DNA of 64,000 nucleotides from Bacteroidota bacterium (GCA_023423405.1 JAFAFR010000043.1:62001-126000), one strand, 5' to 3'; positions 51,652-61,437 are shown, numbered from the stretch's first letter. The notes: generated by a model not told the origin, from the letters alone. A program made the numbers and translations.

Positions 51652-54537
51652 ATGTTTCGCGACAAAATTTTCTGTACGAGATACCAACTGCTTACGGTTA
51701 TCGCGCTGCTTTGTACAGGCATGGCTCAATCCCAGGTCTTACGGGGAACCGTGTCGGGCACCAATAGTCAACTGCCTGGCGCCACCATTTCCTTTAAACA
51801 ATCCGGCACTACAGCCGCTTCAAATGTATCCGGTGATTTTTCCATTACTGCTCCGGGGATGGGAAAACAAACACTTGTGATCAGCTATGTAGGTTTTGAG
51901 ACCAGGGAGTTGGAGATAGAAGTAAAACAGGGACTGAATGAACTTGGAATGGTTTCACTACAGCCCGCGTATGGAAAGATGGGTGATGTAGTAGTGCGTG
52001 GAACACTTGCTCCCTCGCAGGCCAGGGCCTATAGTATTAAGAAGAATTCACTTGCCATTATGGATGTGATGGCGGCAGACGCCATTGGCAAACTCCCGGA
52101 CCGTAACGCGGCGGAAGCTGTACAGCGGATGCAGGGTGTTGCCGTGGCGCGCTACCACGGAGAGGCCGACCAGGCAACTGTAAGGGGTACGCCGTTCAGT
52201 TGGACGTCCACACTTTTTAATGGCAGCCGTTTGCCCAGCGCCAACGCTATGGGCACACGTGCGAGCGTACTGGATGTGGTTCCCTCGGAGATGATCCAGT
52301 ATGTGCAGGTGGCCAAAGCCATTACGCCAGACATGGAAGGTGACGCCATAGGTGGTTCGATCAATTTCATTACAAGAACGGCACCGTTGAAACGTCAGCT
52401 CAATATCAGTGCCGCCGGCGGATATAATAATTTCTCGAAAGATGGCACTTACAATGCATCATTCGTATATGGCGACCGGTTCTTCAATGGAAAGCTGGGT
52501 GTAATGGTAGCTGCAGCTATCTGGGATCGCAACTGGGGTACCGACAGCTATGAAGTTTCTTATAATACATCCCTCCCTGATCCTGTGGCACAGAAATCGA
52601 TCAATACGGTCATGTTCAAACGCTATATGGGCAAGCGGCAGACCTATGGAACCAACCTTGGGCTCGAGTGGAAATTCAATGAAAGGCATAAGATCTTCGG
52701 TCGCGGCCTGCTGGACAAATTCAACGATATCCGCCCGGTATATGAGTCGTATGTAGACTATACGCGGAAAGGGTATCAATACAACTACCGTTATTCATTT
52801 TACGAAACCACCCTGAATGGAGGCGAACTGGGAGGGGAGCATCAATTGTCGGCGAGGCTGAAAATGGATTGGTCCGCGTCTCTTTATAACTCCCGCTTTT
52901 ATATTCATACACCCAACACGCTGCCAGCCGACCAGAAAGGGCTTCCCATTGCAACTTTCCGGCAACGTGTTAACAGTGGCTTCAATGGCCTCGCATCCGA
53001 TGGCCGCAAATACTGGTATTTCGACAGCCCCGATGGCACTGGCGACGATCCCATGCATTTCAATTCCGGCGTGGCCGATCCCGGCGAAGTGATGGATCCT
53101 GCCAAACTCACCCTCCAGCAGTTGGTGGTAGCACGGCTGGACAATTCAGAAAAAGACAAGACGGTGCAGCTTAACCTGAAATACAACGTCAACCAGCGCT
53201 TCAATATCAAGGTGGGTGGCAAGTTCCGGCACAAGGATCGTGACGGCATCAACTTCGCTTCCCTGGTCTGGATGCCCGCGGCAGCGCTTGGCATTCAGAA
53301 TGCGCCGCCACTGGTATCGATGAGCCAGCTCGACAGGACCGGTTTTCCAAAGCCATCAAATTTTTTCAGCTATTATCCAGGCGACCAGAGCCAGTATATC
53401 ATCAACCCCTTAACCAAACAGCAACTGTTTGATCTGTATGATACCGCTTTCCAGCGCAACAATGGTTTCCTGAACGTTTCACCCGCCAGCAACGCAACGC
53501 TTTATTATAGCGGTTATGAAGATGTGCTTGGCGCCTATGCAATGGGCGACTGGGACGCAACGGACAAACTGAAACTGATTGCCGGCTTTCGCAACGAGTA
53601 CACCCACCTGGTGCTGAATAGCTCCAAAATGGTAACTGAGGTGGTGAACGGCGCACCGCAGACAACGATAACGCCAACACAGGCAAGTAACAACTACAAC
53701 GCTCTTCTGCCCATGTTGCATTTGAAGTATGCCGTGAATAAGCAGGCCAATATCCGTGCGGCATACACGCGCACGCTGGTGCGTCCCAATTTTACAGACC
53801 TGATTCCAAATGCTTCTGAAAACCTCACTACCAATCCTTTTACTATCACAAGCGGCAATCTGGACCTGAAACCAACATTCGCCAACAACTATGACCTGAT
53901 GGGTGAGTATTTTTTTAAAAATATCGGCCTGCTCAGCGGTGGCATATTTTACAAGGACATAACTAATGTGATCTTCAGCAACCGCTACCAGCAGGAAATC
54001 AATGGAAACACCTATCTTATCACCAAGCCGGACAACCTGCAATCGGCCTCCCTGCTGGGTTTTGAAGCTGGCATCAGCAAGCGTTTCGATTTTCTGAAAG
54101 GATTCTGGAGCGGTTTCGGAGCGGAATTTAATTACAGCTATATCCGCAGTGAAGTAGAAGTACCGCGCACCGTTGGCGGAAAGATTGAAATGGATAAAAC
54201 ATCGTTGCCCAACCAAAGCAAAAACCTTTTCAATGCCATCCTCTTTTATGAAAGAAACGGCGTAATGGTTCGTTTTGCCGGAAATTACCGTGGTAAAAGT
54301 GTGGAAAGCATCAACCAGCAACTGGGACCGGATTTCTATACATGGACTGCAGATAATTTCACGCTGGATGCTTCTGCAACTGTTAACATCGGCAAAAGCG
54401 TGCGCGTATTCGTGGAGCTGAATAATCTTACCAATGAACCGCTGAAAACCTATATGGGCGACGAACGCCGCGTAACCATGCAGGAATGGTACAGCCAGCG
54501 TGGACAGGCAGGTATCCGCTGGGATATCATTAAATAG
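51652..54537 (+). CDS. TonB-dependent receptor with CarboxypepD_reg-like domain
   Basis: A 961-residue outer-membrane active transporter. Signal (about 1-26, LLTVIALLCTGMAQSQ), then a carboxypeptidase-regulatory-like domain (about 27-110, RGTVSGTNSQLPGATISF), plug domain (about 125-240, IMDVMAADAIGKLPDRNAAEAV...GDAIGGSINF) and a 22-strand barrel to the end. No SusD-type partner is present. Among TonB receptors it is closest to the group with ADAIGKLPDRN plugs, often for organic substrates. I choose ATG 51652; the frame stays open to 51529. The next gene is a secreted phosphatase, suggesting import of a phosphorylated or dephosphorylated ligand. Confidence 0.85.
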   Translation: MFRDKIFCTRYQLLTVIALLCTGMAQSQVLRGTVSGTNSQLPGATISFKQSGTTAASNVSGDFSITAPGMGKQTLVISYVGFETRELEIEVKQGLNELGMVSLQPAYGKMGDVVVRGTLAPSQARAYSIKKNSLAIMDVMAADAIGKLPDRNAAEAVQRMQGVAVARYHGEADQATVRGTPFSWTSTLFNGSRLPSANAMGTRASVLDVVPSEMIQYVQVAKAITPDMEGDAIGGSINFITRTAPLKRQLNISAAGGYNNFSKDGTYNASFVYGDRFFNGKLGVMVAAAIWDRNWGTDSYEVSYNTSLPDPVAQKSINTVMFKRYMGKRQTYGTNLGLEWKFNERHKIFGRGLLDKFNDIRPVYESYVDYTRKGYQYNYRYSFYETTLNGGELGGEHQLSARLKMDWSASLYNSRFYIHTPNTLPADQKGLPIATFRQRVNSGFNGLASDGRKYWYFDSPDGTGDDPMHFNSGVADPGEVMDPAKLTLQQLVVARLDNSEKDKTVQLNLKYNVNQRFNIKVGGKFRHKDRDGINFASLVWMPAAALGIQNAPPLVSMSQLDRTGFPKPSNFFSYYPGDQSQYIINPLTKQQLFDLYDTAFQRNNGFLNVSPASNATLYYSGYEDVLGAYAMGDWDATDKLKLIAGFRNEYTHLVLNSSKMVTEVVNGAPQTTITPTQASNNYNALLPMLHLKYAVNKQANIRAAYTRTLVRPNFTDLIPNASENLTTNPFTITSGNLDLKPTFANNYDLMGEYFFKNIGLLSGGIFYKDITNVIFSNRYQQEINGNTYLITKPDNLQSASLLGFEAGISKRFDFLKGFWSGFGAEFNYSYIRSEVEVPRTVGGKIEMDKTSLPNQSKNLFNAILFYERNGVMVRFAGNYRGKSVESINQQLGPDFYTWTADNFTLDASATVNIGKSVRVFVELNNLTNEPLKTYMGDERRVTMQEWYSQRGQAGIRWDIIK

Positions 54538-54583
54538 TCCGGCCTTTTTTCAACGATCTCCTATTAACAATCAATCAACAACC

Positions 54584-55402
54584 ATGAAAAAGTATATAAT
54601 ATTTTCTTTATTGTGCGTGCCTTTTATTGCCGCGGCCCAGGTTGCCGACAGCGCAAAACGGATCGTAAAGATGACCGGTACCGTAAATTTCCGCGACCTT
54701 GGCGGATATAAAACAATCGACGGCCGCGAGGTGAAATGGGGTAAGGTATATCGAAGCGCAGATATCAGCAAACTGACCGACGACGATCTTGCAAAGGTGG
54801 AAAAAAAGCACATTCATACCGTAATAGATTTTCGGGGTGTGCAGGAATCTGCTGCTGCTCCTGACCGTCTGCCTGCCGCAGCGGACTATACATTGTGTCC
54901 GGCCGGAAGCGACAGCGCCAGCCTCGATCCGCGTAAATGGATGTCTATGATTAAAAAGCGCGACACGGCGGCCCTTGCAGGATTTTACAGTGAAACGGCA
55001 CCCTTTGGCGACCGCTATAAGCCGCTTTTTCAGAAGCTGCTCCATATGCCCGGAGACAGTGCGCTGCTATATCATTGCACCGGAGGCCGCGATCGCACGG
55101 GCATTGCTTCTGCCTTGTTTTTGTATGTGCTGGGTGTTCCCTACAACACCATTGAAGCCGACTATCTTGCCAGCAATGTATACCTGGCCAATTGGAATAG
55201 CCAAATGTTTAAGCAGATGAGCGGCTACCTCGGGATGAGCGAAGAAGAGATCACGGAAGTGATGAAGTTGCGCCCATCACTGCTGAAAGCCACTTTCAAC
55301 GCAATCGAAAAAAAATACGGTTCTATGGATAAATTCTTTGAAACAGAACTGGGTGTGGGAAAACAAGAAAAGGCCCGCCTGGTTGACCTGTATACCCAAT
55401 AG
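54584..55402 (+). CDS. Secreted tyrosine/inositol-phosphatase-fold protein
   Basis: A 272-residue exported phosphatase of the PTP-like (Y_phosphatase3) group. Signal 1-18 (IIFSLLCVPFIAAA). NFRDLGGYKT (35-44) is the family opener, and the active-site loop HCTGGRDRTG carries nucleophile Cys165 and Arg171 in CX5R spacing. These enzymes dephosphorylate phosphotyrosine, phosphoinositides or inositol phosphates, and export argues for scavenging or extracellular use. It begins 46 bases after the TonB receptor and is followed by a strong terminator, so the pair forms an operon. Confidence 0.85.
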   Translation: MKKYIIFSLLCVPFIAAAQVADSAKRIVKMTGTVNFRDLGGYKTIDGREVKWGKVYRSADISKLTDDDLAKVEKKHIHTVIDFRGVQESAAAPDRLPAAADYTLCPAGSDSASLDPRKWMSMIKKRDTAALAGFYSETAPFGDRYKPLFQKLLHMPGDSALLYHCTGGRDRTGIASALFLYVLGVPYNTIEADYLASNVYLANWNSQMFKQMSGYLGMSEEEITEVMKLRPSLLKATFNAIEKKYGSMDKFFETELGVGKQEKARLVDLYTQ

Positions 55403-55646
55403 TCCAATAGTTTACTTTCGGTGCCCGGCATAGTGCCGCCAGTTTTTGCGCAGTATCGCCTTGTATCGTTAATATGATAAAGCAACGTGCAATGTTCCTT
55501 CTTTTAAGAGCATTGCACGTTGCTTTTTTTAACGGAGCCCTGGGCGATGCCCCCGATACCCCGTAAAAATTAATTGGCGGCTTACCAGGCTGGGATACCC
55601 GAAATTGTTGATAACTTGTAGGATATACCGCACAAAACAACCTGTT
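55403..55646. other. Intergenic region after the phosphatase gene
   Basis: The 244-base gap holds the terminator at 55481-55530 and, after it, a presumed promoter for the next gene. I see no other gene or repeat in it. Confidence 0.4.
55481..55530 (+). terminator. Strong intrinsic terminator of the receptor-phosphatase operon
   Basis: A perfect 14-bp stem (55481-55494 with 55511-55524) around a 16-base loop is followed by six or seven T residues. Confidence 0.88.
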
Positions 55647-56468
55647 ATGAAATCATTCTGGAAATTATTACCCGTTTTTTCACTTCTTGCTGTAGCACCT
55701 CACTTGCATGCCCAGGAAAAAGCGGCTTCGGGAGAAGGAGATGCGCAGGCACTTGCCGATAAACTCTCCAATCCCGTTGCCAGTATGATCAGCCTGCCTT
55801 TTCAAAACAATACCGATTGGGGCATCGGCAATTACAACGGATCGAGAAATACCCTGAATATTCAGCCCGTAGTTCCTTTCAAGCTTAGCTCCAGCCTAAA
55901 CCTCATCACACGGTATATTGTGCCGGTTATTGACCAGCGCGACGTGACAGGCGCCGGTACGCATCAGTTCGGTCTGGGCGATGCCACGGTAAGCGGTTTC
56001 TTTTCACCAGCCCAGTCTAAAAACGGTTTAATATGGGGCGCCGGGCCGGCACTCCTGCTTCCCACCGCCACCAACGACTACCTCGGTACCAAAAAATTTG
56101 GAGTGGGACCTACTGCCCTGGTATTAAAACAGGCCCGGGGCAATACGGTGGGGGTTCTTGTCAACCAACTCTGGTCCGTAGCCGGCAGCAGTGACAGGGA
56201 CGATGTAAGCCAGCTATTTGTACAACCCTTTTTTGCCCACAGCTTCACCAGCGGCGCCAGTGTGGGCGCCAATATGGAGTGGACACAGAACTGGATGGCC
56301 AGCACCACTACGCTGTTTTTAAACCCAACGGTGTCGGGCATTACAAAGTTGGGGAAACAGCCGATGCAAATGGTGATCGGGCCCCGCATTCCCCTGGCCG
56401 GTCCTGATAACAGCAAAGCGAAATTTGGCGTGAGGGCTGTTTTGATATTCGTATTTGCAGGAGGATAA
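55647..56468 (+). CDS. Predicted outer-membrane channel-like protein
   Basis: A 273-residue exported protein (signal 1-22, LLPVFSLLAVAPHLHA). The mature part has repeated strand patterns with NTDWGIGNYNGSRNTLNIQPVVPF, RYIVPVIDQ, QFGLGDATVSGFFSPA and ends in KAKFGVRAVLIFVFAGG. It resembles Bacteroidota 'transporter' proteins similar to phenol-degradation MetA-like barrels. Function unknown. An alpha/beta hydrolase follows 25 bases on, so the pair may be co-expressed. Confidence 0.6.
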   Translation: MKSFWKLLPVFSLLAVAPHLHAQEKAASGEGDAQALADKLSNPVASMISLPFQNNTDWGIGNYNGSRNTLNIQPVVPFKLSSSLNLITRYIVPVIDQRDVTGAGTHQFGLGDATVSGFFSPAQSKNGLIWGAGPALLLPTATNDYLGTKKFGVGPTALVLKQARGNTVGVLVNQLWSVAGSSDRDDVSQLFVQPFFAHSFTSGASVGANMEWTQNWMASTTTLFLNPTVSGITKLGKQPMQMVIGPRIPLAGPDNSKAKFGVRAVLIFVFAGG

Positions 56469-56493
56469 CGGAATTTATACTATAATTGATCAT

Positions 56494-57534
56494 ATGCTCA
56501 AGCCCTGCGCCCGGTTACTAAACCGATTTTTCCTGGCGGCAGCCCTGTTGCTATCGGCTTTTGCCGGCACAGCGCAGCCTGATCTTATCCGGGAAGAAGG
56601 ATTCGTCTCCATCAACGGCTCCGAACAGTGGATAACGGTCACGGGTGACCGCAGTAAACCTGTTATCCTGTTCCTGCACGGCGGGCCGGGCAGTGTAATG
56701 AGTGCGTACACCAATTCTTTTTTTAAGGAATGGGAGAAGGACTACATATTCGTGCAGTGGGACCAGCGCGGGGCCGGCCGGACCTACGGCAGGACAGCTC
56801 CCGAAGAACTCTCGCCCGCTTTCCTGAAAGAACATCCCCTTTCCACGGAACAGATGATCAGCGATGGCATCCGGGTAGCAGAATACCTTACACACCACCT
56901 CCGCAAAAAAAAGATCATACTGTTCGGCACTTCCTGGGGGTCTGTACTGGGCATACAAATGGCAGCAATACGTCCCGATCTTTTCACCGCCTATATCGGC
57001 CACTCGCAACTAATATATCCGTCAGAGAATTTTAAGCTGGCTTACCAGGAAGTAACGGGTATGGCGAAAGCGGCCAACGACCAGGCCGCGCTGCAAACAC
57101 TTGCCGCTCTTGGAGCGCCGCCTTATGACACGGCCAGGCAGGCTGGGCAGCTCATGCGCATCATCAAGAAATACGAAAAGCTGCATACAAAAAACGATAT
57201 CAGTTTTGAATTGTCACCCGAATACGACAACGAAAAAGACGAACAATTCCGTTCTGATGGTGATGACTATTCCTTCGTTTTTTTCACCGGCGACAAGCGC
57301 CTGGGTGTTGCACCCATGAATCGTCCGGCCAGTCCAAAGGTGTTTGAAATCCCTGTTTTCCTGATCCAGGGAAAAGAAGACATCCTGACGCCCGCATCCA
57401 TTTCAAAGCCTTATTTTGATGCGATCAAAGCGCCCCGGAAAGAATATTTCCTCCTTCCGCAGGCAGCCCACGGATTCAATTCCGATGTGGTGAAAACCAT
57501 CTTCATCATTGCCGGTAAACTAAATACGCAATAA
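56494..57534 (+). CDS. Secreted alpha/beta hydrolase, proline iminopeptidase-like
   Basis: A 346-residue S33-type alpha/beta hydrolase with signal peptide (about 1-27, FFLAAALLLSAFAGTAQ). LFLHGGPGSVMS forms the oxyanion hole, GTSWGS contains the nucleophile Ser, IQGKEDILTP the acid and LPQAAHGFN the His. HGGPGS is characteristic of proline iminopeptidases and related esterases. The start at 56494 is chosen for its signal; in-frame ATG 56455 overlaps the channel gene. One base separates it from the DUF1304 gene. Confidence 0.83.
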   Translation: MLKPCARLLNRFFLAAALLLSAFAGTAQPDLIREEGFVSINGSEQWITVTGDRSKPVILFLHGGPGSVMSAYTNSFFKEWEKDYIFVQWDQRGAGRTYGRTAPEELSPAFLKEHPLSTEQMISDGIRVAEYLTHHLRKKKIILFGTSWGSVLGIQMAAIRPDLFTAYIGHSQLIYPSENFKLAYQEVTGMAKAANDQAALQTLAALGAPPYDTARQAGQLMRIIKKYEKLHTKNDISFELSPEYDNEKDEQFRSDGDDYSFVFFTGDKRLGVAPMNRPASPKVFEIPVFLIQGKEDILTPASISKPYFDAIKAPRKEYFLLPQAAHGFNSDVVKTIFIIAGKLNTQ

Positions 57535-57535
57535 C

Positions 57536-57901
57536 ATGATACTCCCGTATAAAATCCTGGTCGCCCTGGTCGCAGCAGAGCACCTGTACATCCTGTACAT
57601 GGAAATGTTTGCCTGGGAAACATTGGGCCGGCGCACGTTTAAGAATTTTCCTGCATCCCTGTTCACGCCCACCAAAGCGCTTGCCGCGAACCAGGGTTTG
57701 TACAATGGCTTCCTCGCAGCGGGACTCATCTGGTCGCTTTTCATCAAAGACCCGCAATGGTCTCATAACGTTGCGGTGTTTTTCCTGGTCTGCGTAGCCG
57801 TAGCCGGTATTTATGGCGCACTAACCGCCAGTAAAAAAATCTTCACGGTGCAGGCGCTGCCGGCCATCCTGGCCTTATTGGCCGCGTTGCTCAGCAAATA
57901 A
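57536..57901 (+). CDS. DUF1304 membrane protein
   Basis: A 121-residue inner-membrane protein with four predicted helices. The opening KILVALVAAEHLYILYMEMF and ALAANQGLYNGFLAAGL are diagnostic of DUF1304, a family of unknown function. It begins one base after the hydrolase stop, so the two are in one operon, and shares a terminator with the convergent TonB receptor gene. Confidence 0.85.
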   Translation: MILPYKILVALVAAEHLYILYMEMFAWETLGRRTFKNFPASLFTPTKALAANQGLYNGFLAAGLIWSLFIKDPQWSHNVAVFFLVCVAVAGIYGALTASKKIFTVQALPAILALLAALLSK

Positions 57902-57933
57902 AAAAGGGCAGCACGCTGCAAAGCGCCTGCCCT
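57901..57933 (-). terminator. Terminator with GCAA tetraloop for the siderophore-type receptor gene
   Basis: A 7-bp outer stem AGGGCAG/CTGCCCT (57905-57911 with 57927-57933) and inner CGCT/AGCG stem with GCAA loop (57914-57925) precede a T-run when read on the minus strand. It also lies directly after the plus-strand DUF1304 stop. Confidence 0.7.
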
Positions 57934-57953
57934 GGTTCGGGGATAAAGGTTCT

Positions 57954-60497
57954 TTAGAACTTATAAGCTACGGTTCCGATCACCTGCCGCCTCATTTGCG
58001 GAATGTAATTGGTCCATCCCATCCAGTAGTGCTCATCGGTGATATTGTTGAGTTTCAGGCCCACGCGAAACCATTTGGTATCATAGCTGATGTGTGCACC
58101 CAGCACGGTGTAGGAAGGCAGGATCAGTTGCCCGTCGGGGCGCTGGTTAACAGCATAGGATTCCCCGCTGTAATTCAGGCTCAACCCAATACCCAGGCCC
58201 TTTACGGCTGTTTTGGTGAAAGTATAATTGGTCCAGAAATTGGCCATGTTAAACGGCCCCGAACCCACTGGCCGCAGCCCTTCCACATCGGCTTCTGCTT
58301 TTACGTATTTGCTGTCGTTGTATCCATAACCTAACAGGATCGTCCAACCGATTACAGGGTTTGCCACCACTTCCACTTCCACGCCTTTGTTCTTCTGTTC
58401 ACCGTCCTGGATATTGAACATCGGATCGGAGATGTCGGTGCGGATGATGTTTTTGGCCAGGATGTCGTAGTAGCTGATGCTTCCTGTCAGCTTGTTCTGG
58501 AACAGGCTGTACTTGATGCCCACTTCTTTCTGGTTGGCTTCTTCGGGAACAAAGGGCTTATTGTTTTTGTCGGCCCCGAATTTGTTGGTGAAGCTGTTCT
58601 GGTAATTGGCAAAAACGGTCAGCCTGTCCTTAACCGGCATGAACACCAGCCCGAACTTGGGCGACCACTTGGTCTGGTCTTCGTCCAGCAGCTCATTCTG
58701 GAAATTGTCCACGCGTACACCGGCCGATACAATGAGATAATCGGTAAGATTGGTGACATTGTTCAGGTAGGCCGACAGCACCCGGTTCTTTTGGTTGTAT
58801 TCCAGGGTTCCGGGAGGGCGTGTAGCGAATGCATTCTCCACGTTGGCCTTGTTGAAATCGGCCATCTTGGGCGAACTGCCGTTTATCGCCACCACGTCGA
58901 ACAGATCGGGGTAGGGCACCACGCCGAACAGTGTTCCGTAGAAACGGTTATAGGTAACAAAGGATTTATAATGGGCATAATCAAGCCCAATCACAGCACG
59001 GTTGCGGATCTTACCGAACTGGTAGTCGGAAATGAAGTTCTGCTGTATGTCGAAGGTATTTGTTTTACCGTCGGGATTCCATACCATGCGGCCCAGGCTG
59101 TCGTGCCCTGCCGGACCAAAAGCCGGTTGGCCGGTCGTCATCATGGAATTGATGAAATAGGCAAGATAGTTGGGAAGAAGGTACTGGTAAGCCGAATATC
59201 CTTTGTTTCGGCTATTGCTGTACGTGATAGCTGTTTGAGAAGTCCAGTGCTTTGAGATTTTATAATTGGCTTCCCCGAAAATGGCATTCGACTGGGTGGT
59301 CGGATACACTTCATCGGAAAGGAAGGAGCGGTCGTAACTGGTTTTGAGTTCGTTCACCCGGTCGGTTCCAAAAGCCTGTTTGAATGTTTGCGGCGCCTGC
59401 GACATGACAGCGGCAACCTGGTCGGGCGTTAATCCCTGCTGCAGCAGCAGGCCGCTCAAAGCACCGTTAATGGTGCTGGGCGGCACGATGAACATGAAAT
59501 TACCACCGTTGCTGTTACCCTTCGATCCCACGATCTCTGCATCGATATTTACCGTTAGCCTGCTGTTGGGTTTGTACAGAACAGAAGGGGCAATGATATA
59601 ACTCTTCTGGAAGCCGGCATCCTGCCAACTGTCCTGGTTCTGGCCCGCTGCATTGATGCGTGCGGCCAGTTTGTCTTTCACCACCACAAAATTGGCGTCG
59701 CCGGAAAAGCGGTAGAAATTATAGGAGCCATAAGAAGCATCCACATAGCCGCCCGTCTTCTCAAAGGACGGGCGTTTGGTTACCCGGTTGATGAGGCCGC
59801 CATAGGAAGAAACAATGCTGCCGAACATCGTGGCGGATGGTCCCTTGATCACTTCAATCCTTTCCAGGTTGGCCATTTCCACGTTGGTATTTACAATATT
59901 GGGAAGGCCGTTGCGTACTTTGGTGGTTACCTGGAAACCTCGGCTTACGAAGATAGAACCACCATCGGGACGGCTGGTGGCGTCCCAGAGTTTCAGCACA
60001 CCGGGCGCATTTTTCATGGCATCTTCCAGGGTCATGGCATTTTGTTTTCTTAGCATCACACCGGAAATGGAATGCACGATCTGCGGGGTCTCCAGGTCAG
60101 TCAGGGGAATTTTGTTGGCGGTGGCCGCAGCGCGGTTCATGATCTTTTTTGTTTCCACGATCACTTCTTCCAGGTCTTTTGAAGCTTCGGCTATGCTGAA
60201 ATTGAGTTCGCTGCGTGCGCCTGTGGCAAGCGTGATCTGTTCGGTTTTGCGGATATCGCCGGTATAGGACAACTGCAGGGTATAGGTCCCCGGCCTGATG
60301 TTCCCAATCTCATATTCGCCATTGTCATTGGTCATGGTACCCCATTTGGTATTCAGCAGGGTGACGGTGATGAAGCTTACGGGCTGGTCACCGGAACTGG
60401 TTACCCGGCCATGTATGCTGGCCTGCTGGGCAACAACGCCTATTGATGCCAGTGTTATAAGGAGGAATAAAAAAAGAAGCGGTTTCCAAATTTTCAT
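57954..60497 (-). CDS. Siderophore-type TonB-dependent receptor
   Basis: An 847-residue outer-membrane receptor. Signal (1-23), CarboxypepD_reg-like domain (about 27-105, ASIHGRVTSSGDQPVSF), TonB box-like EEVIVETKK, plug domain with NAPGVLKLWDATSRPDGGSIFVSRGF and IEVIKGPSATMFGSI, then a barrel ending MRRQVIGTVAYKF with the C-terminal Phe. The plug and the YQNSFTNKFGADKNN-type barrel match ferric hydroxamate or similar siderophore receptors (FhuA/FoxA group). It is monocistronic on the minus strand; likely iron-controlled, but no Fur box is proven here. Confidence 0.88.
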   Translation of the reverse strand: MKIWKPLLFLFLLITLASIGVVAQQASIHGRVTSSGDQPVSFITVTLLNTKWGTMTNDNGEYEIGNIRPGTYTLQLSYTGDIRKTEQITLATGARSELNFSIAEASKDLEEVIVETKKIMNRAAATANKIPLTDLETPQIVHSISGVMLRKQNAMTLEDAMKNAPGVLKLWDATSRPDGGSIFVSRGFQVTTKVRNGLPNIVNTNVEMANLERIEVIKGPSATMFGSIVSSYGGLINRVTKRPSFEKTGGYVDASYGSYNFYRFSGDANFVVVKDKLAARINAAGQNQDSWQDAGFQKSYIIAPSVLYKPNSRLTVNIDAEIVGSKGNSNGGNFMFIVPPSTINGALSGLLLQQGLTPDQVAAVMSQAPQTFKQAFGTDRVNELKTSYDRSFLSDEVYPTTQSNAIFGEANYKISKHWTSQTAITYSNSRNKGYSAYQYLLPNYLAYFINSMMTTGQPAFGPAGHDSLGRMVWNPDGKTNTFDIQQNFISDYQFGKIRNRAVIGLDYAHYKSFVTYNRFYGTLFGVVPYPDLFDVVAINGSSPKMADFNKANVENAFATRPPGTLEYNQKNRVLSAYLNNVTNLTDYLIVSAGVRVDNFQNELLDEDQTKWSPKFGLVFMPVKDRLTVFANYQNSFTNKFGADKNNKPFVPEEANQKEVGIKYSLFQNKLTGSISYYDILAKNIIRTDISDPMFNIQDGEQKNKGVEVEVVANPVIGWTILLGYGYNDSKYVKAEADVEGLRPVGSGPFNMANFWTNYTFTKTAVKGLGIGLSLNYSGESYAVNQRPDGQLILPSYTVLGAHISYDTKWFRVGLKLNNITDEHYWMGWTNYIPQMRRQVIGTVAYKF

Positions 60498-60645
60498 ACT
60501 CGGTTGGTTTGACGCGCAAGTTAGCGGCTGTGCGTAGCCGGTATTTCCGTTATCCGGAAAACGGTTTACGAATTCCGAAAAATCTATGGAGTAGCCTAAA
60601 GGATAAGGCAGCCGTCAATGGCGCATTTTTAATAACTTTCCTGTT

Positions 60646-61437
60646 ATGACAGAAAGATCAGCCGCCATTCCCCGGCAAAAGGGATTGGCAGCAGTGAACG
60701 GCATCGAACTCTATTATGAAATATATGGAGAAGGAAAGCCCCTGGTTCTGTTGCACGGCGGCGGGTCCACCATCGATACCAGTTTTGGCAGGGTGATTCC
60801 CGAACTGGCCAGGAACCGTTGCGTGGTCGGCGTGGAGTTGCAGGCACACGGGCGTTCGGGCGATCGCGATGCGCCGCTTTCCTTCGAGCAGGATGCAGAC
60901 GATGTAGCCGCCCTGCTGAAAACGCTGCAAATCTCCCGGGCCGATATCTGGGGGTTCAGCAACGGTGGCACTACTGCTTTGCAGATGGCGATCCGGCACC
61001 CGGAGCAGACCGGTAAGATCGTAGTGGCTTCCGCCCTGGCCAAACGCAGCGGTACACCGGCGGCTTTCTGGGATTTTATGAAGCAGGCTACCCTGGAACA
61101 CATGCCCCGGGTGTACCAGGAAACTTATTTGCGTGTGGCGCCCCACCCCGAAAAGCTGCAGGTGATGCACGATAAGTGCGCGCAGCGCATGGTGCATTTC
61201 AGGGATATCCCCGACAGCGACCTGCAGTCCATCCAATCGCCCACTTTGATCGTAATGGCCGACCAGGATGTGGCCACGCCGGAACACGCTGTTGAAATGC
61301 ATCGTTTAATACCCGGCTCGCGCCTCGCCATTTTCCCGGGCGGTCACGGCGACTATATGGGCGAGATCACTACCCTGCAGCCAGGTAAAGCACCTGCGCT
61401 GGTGATCCTTCCCGTGCTGGAAGCTTTTTTGCAATAA
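60646..61437 (+). CDS. Cytoplasmic alpha/beta hydrolase
   Basis: A 263-residue alpha/beta hydrolase without signal peptide. LVLLHGGGSTID gives the oxyanion hole, WGFSNGGTTAL the nucleophile Ser, VMADQDVATPEH the acid and FPGGHGDY the His. It resembles general esterases and dehalogenase-like hydrolases of broad substrate range. It is divergent from the siderophore receptor (148-base gap) and followed by rnpB. TAACTTTC about 10 bases before the ATG is a one-mismatch -7 element. Confidence 0.82.
   Translation: MTERSAAIPRQKGLAAVNGIELYYEIYGEGKPLVLLHGGGSTIDTSFGRVIPELARNRCVVGVELQAHGRSGDRDAPLSFEQDADDVAALLKTLQISRADIWGFSNGGTTALQMAIRHPEQTGKIVVASALAKRSGTPAAFWDFMKQATLEHMPRVYQETYLRVAPHPEKLQVMHDKCAQRMVHFRDIPDSDLQSIQSPTLIVMADQDVATPEHAVEMHRLIPGSRLAIFPGGHGDYMGEITTLQPGKAPALVILPVLEAFLQ

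Noticed and set aside
51652..55402. SusC/SusD polysaccharide utilisation locus
   Set aside because: There is no SusD-like lipoprotein and no glycoside hydrolase; the partner gene is a phosphatase.
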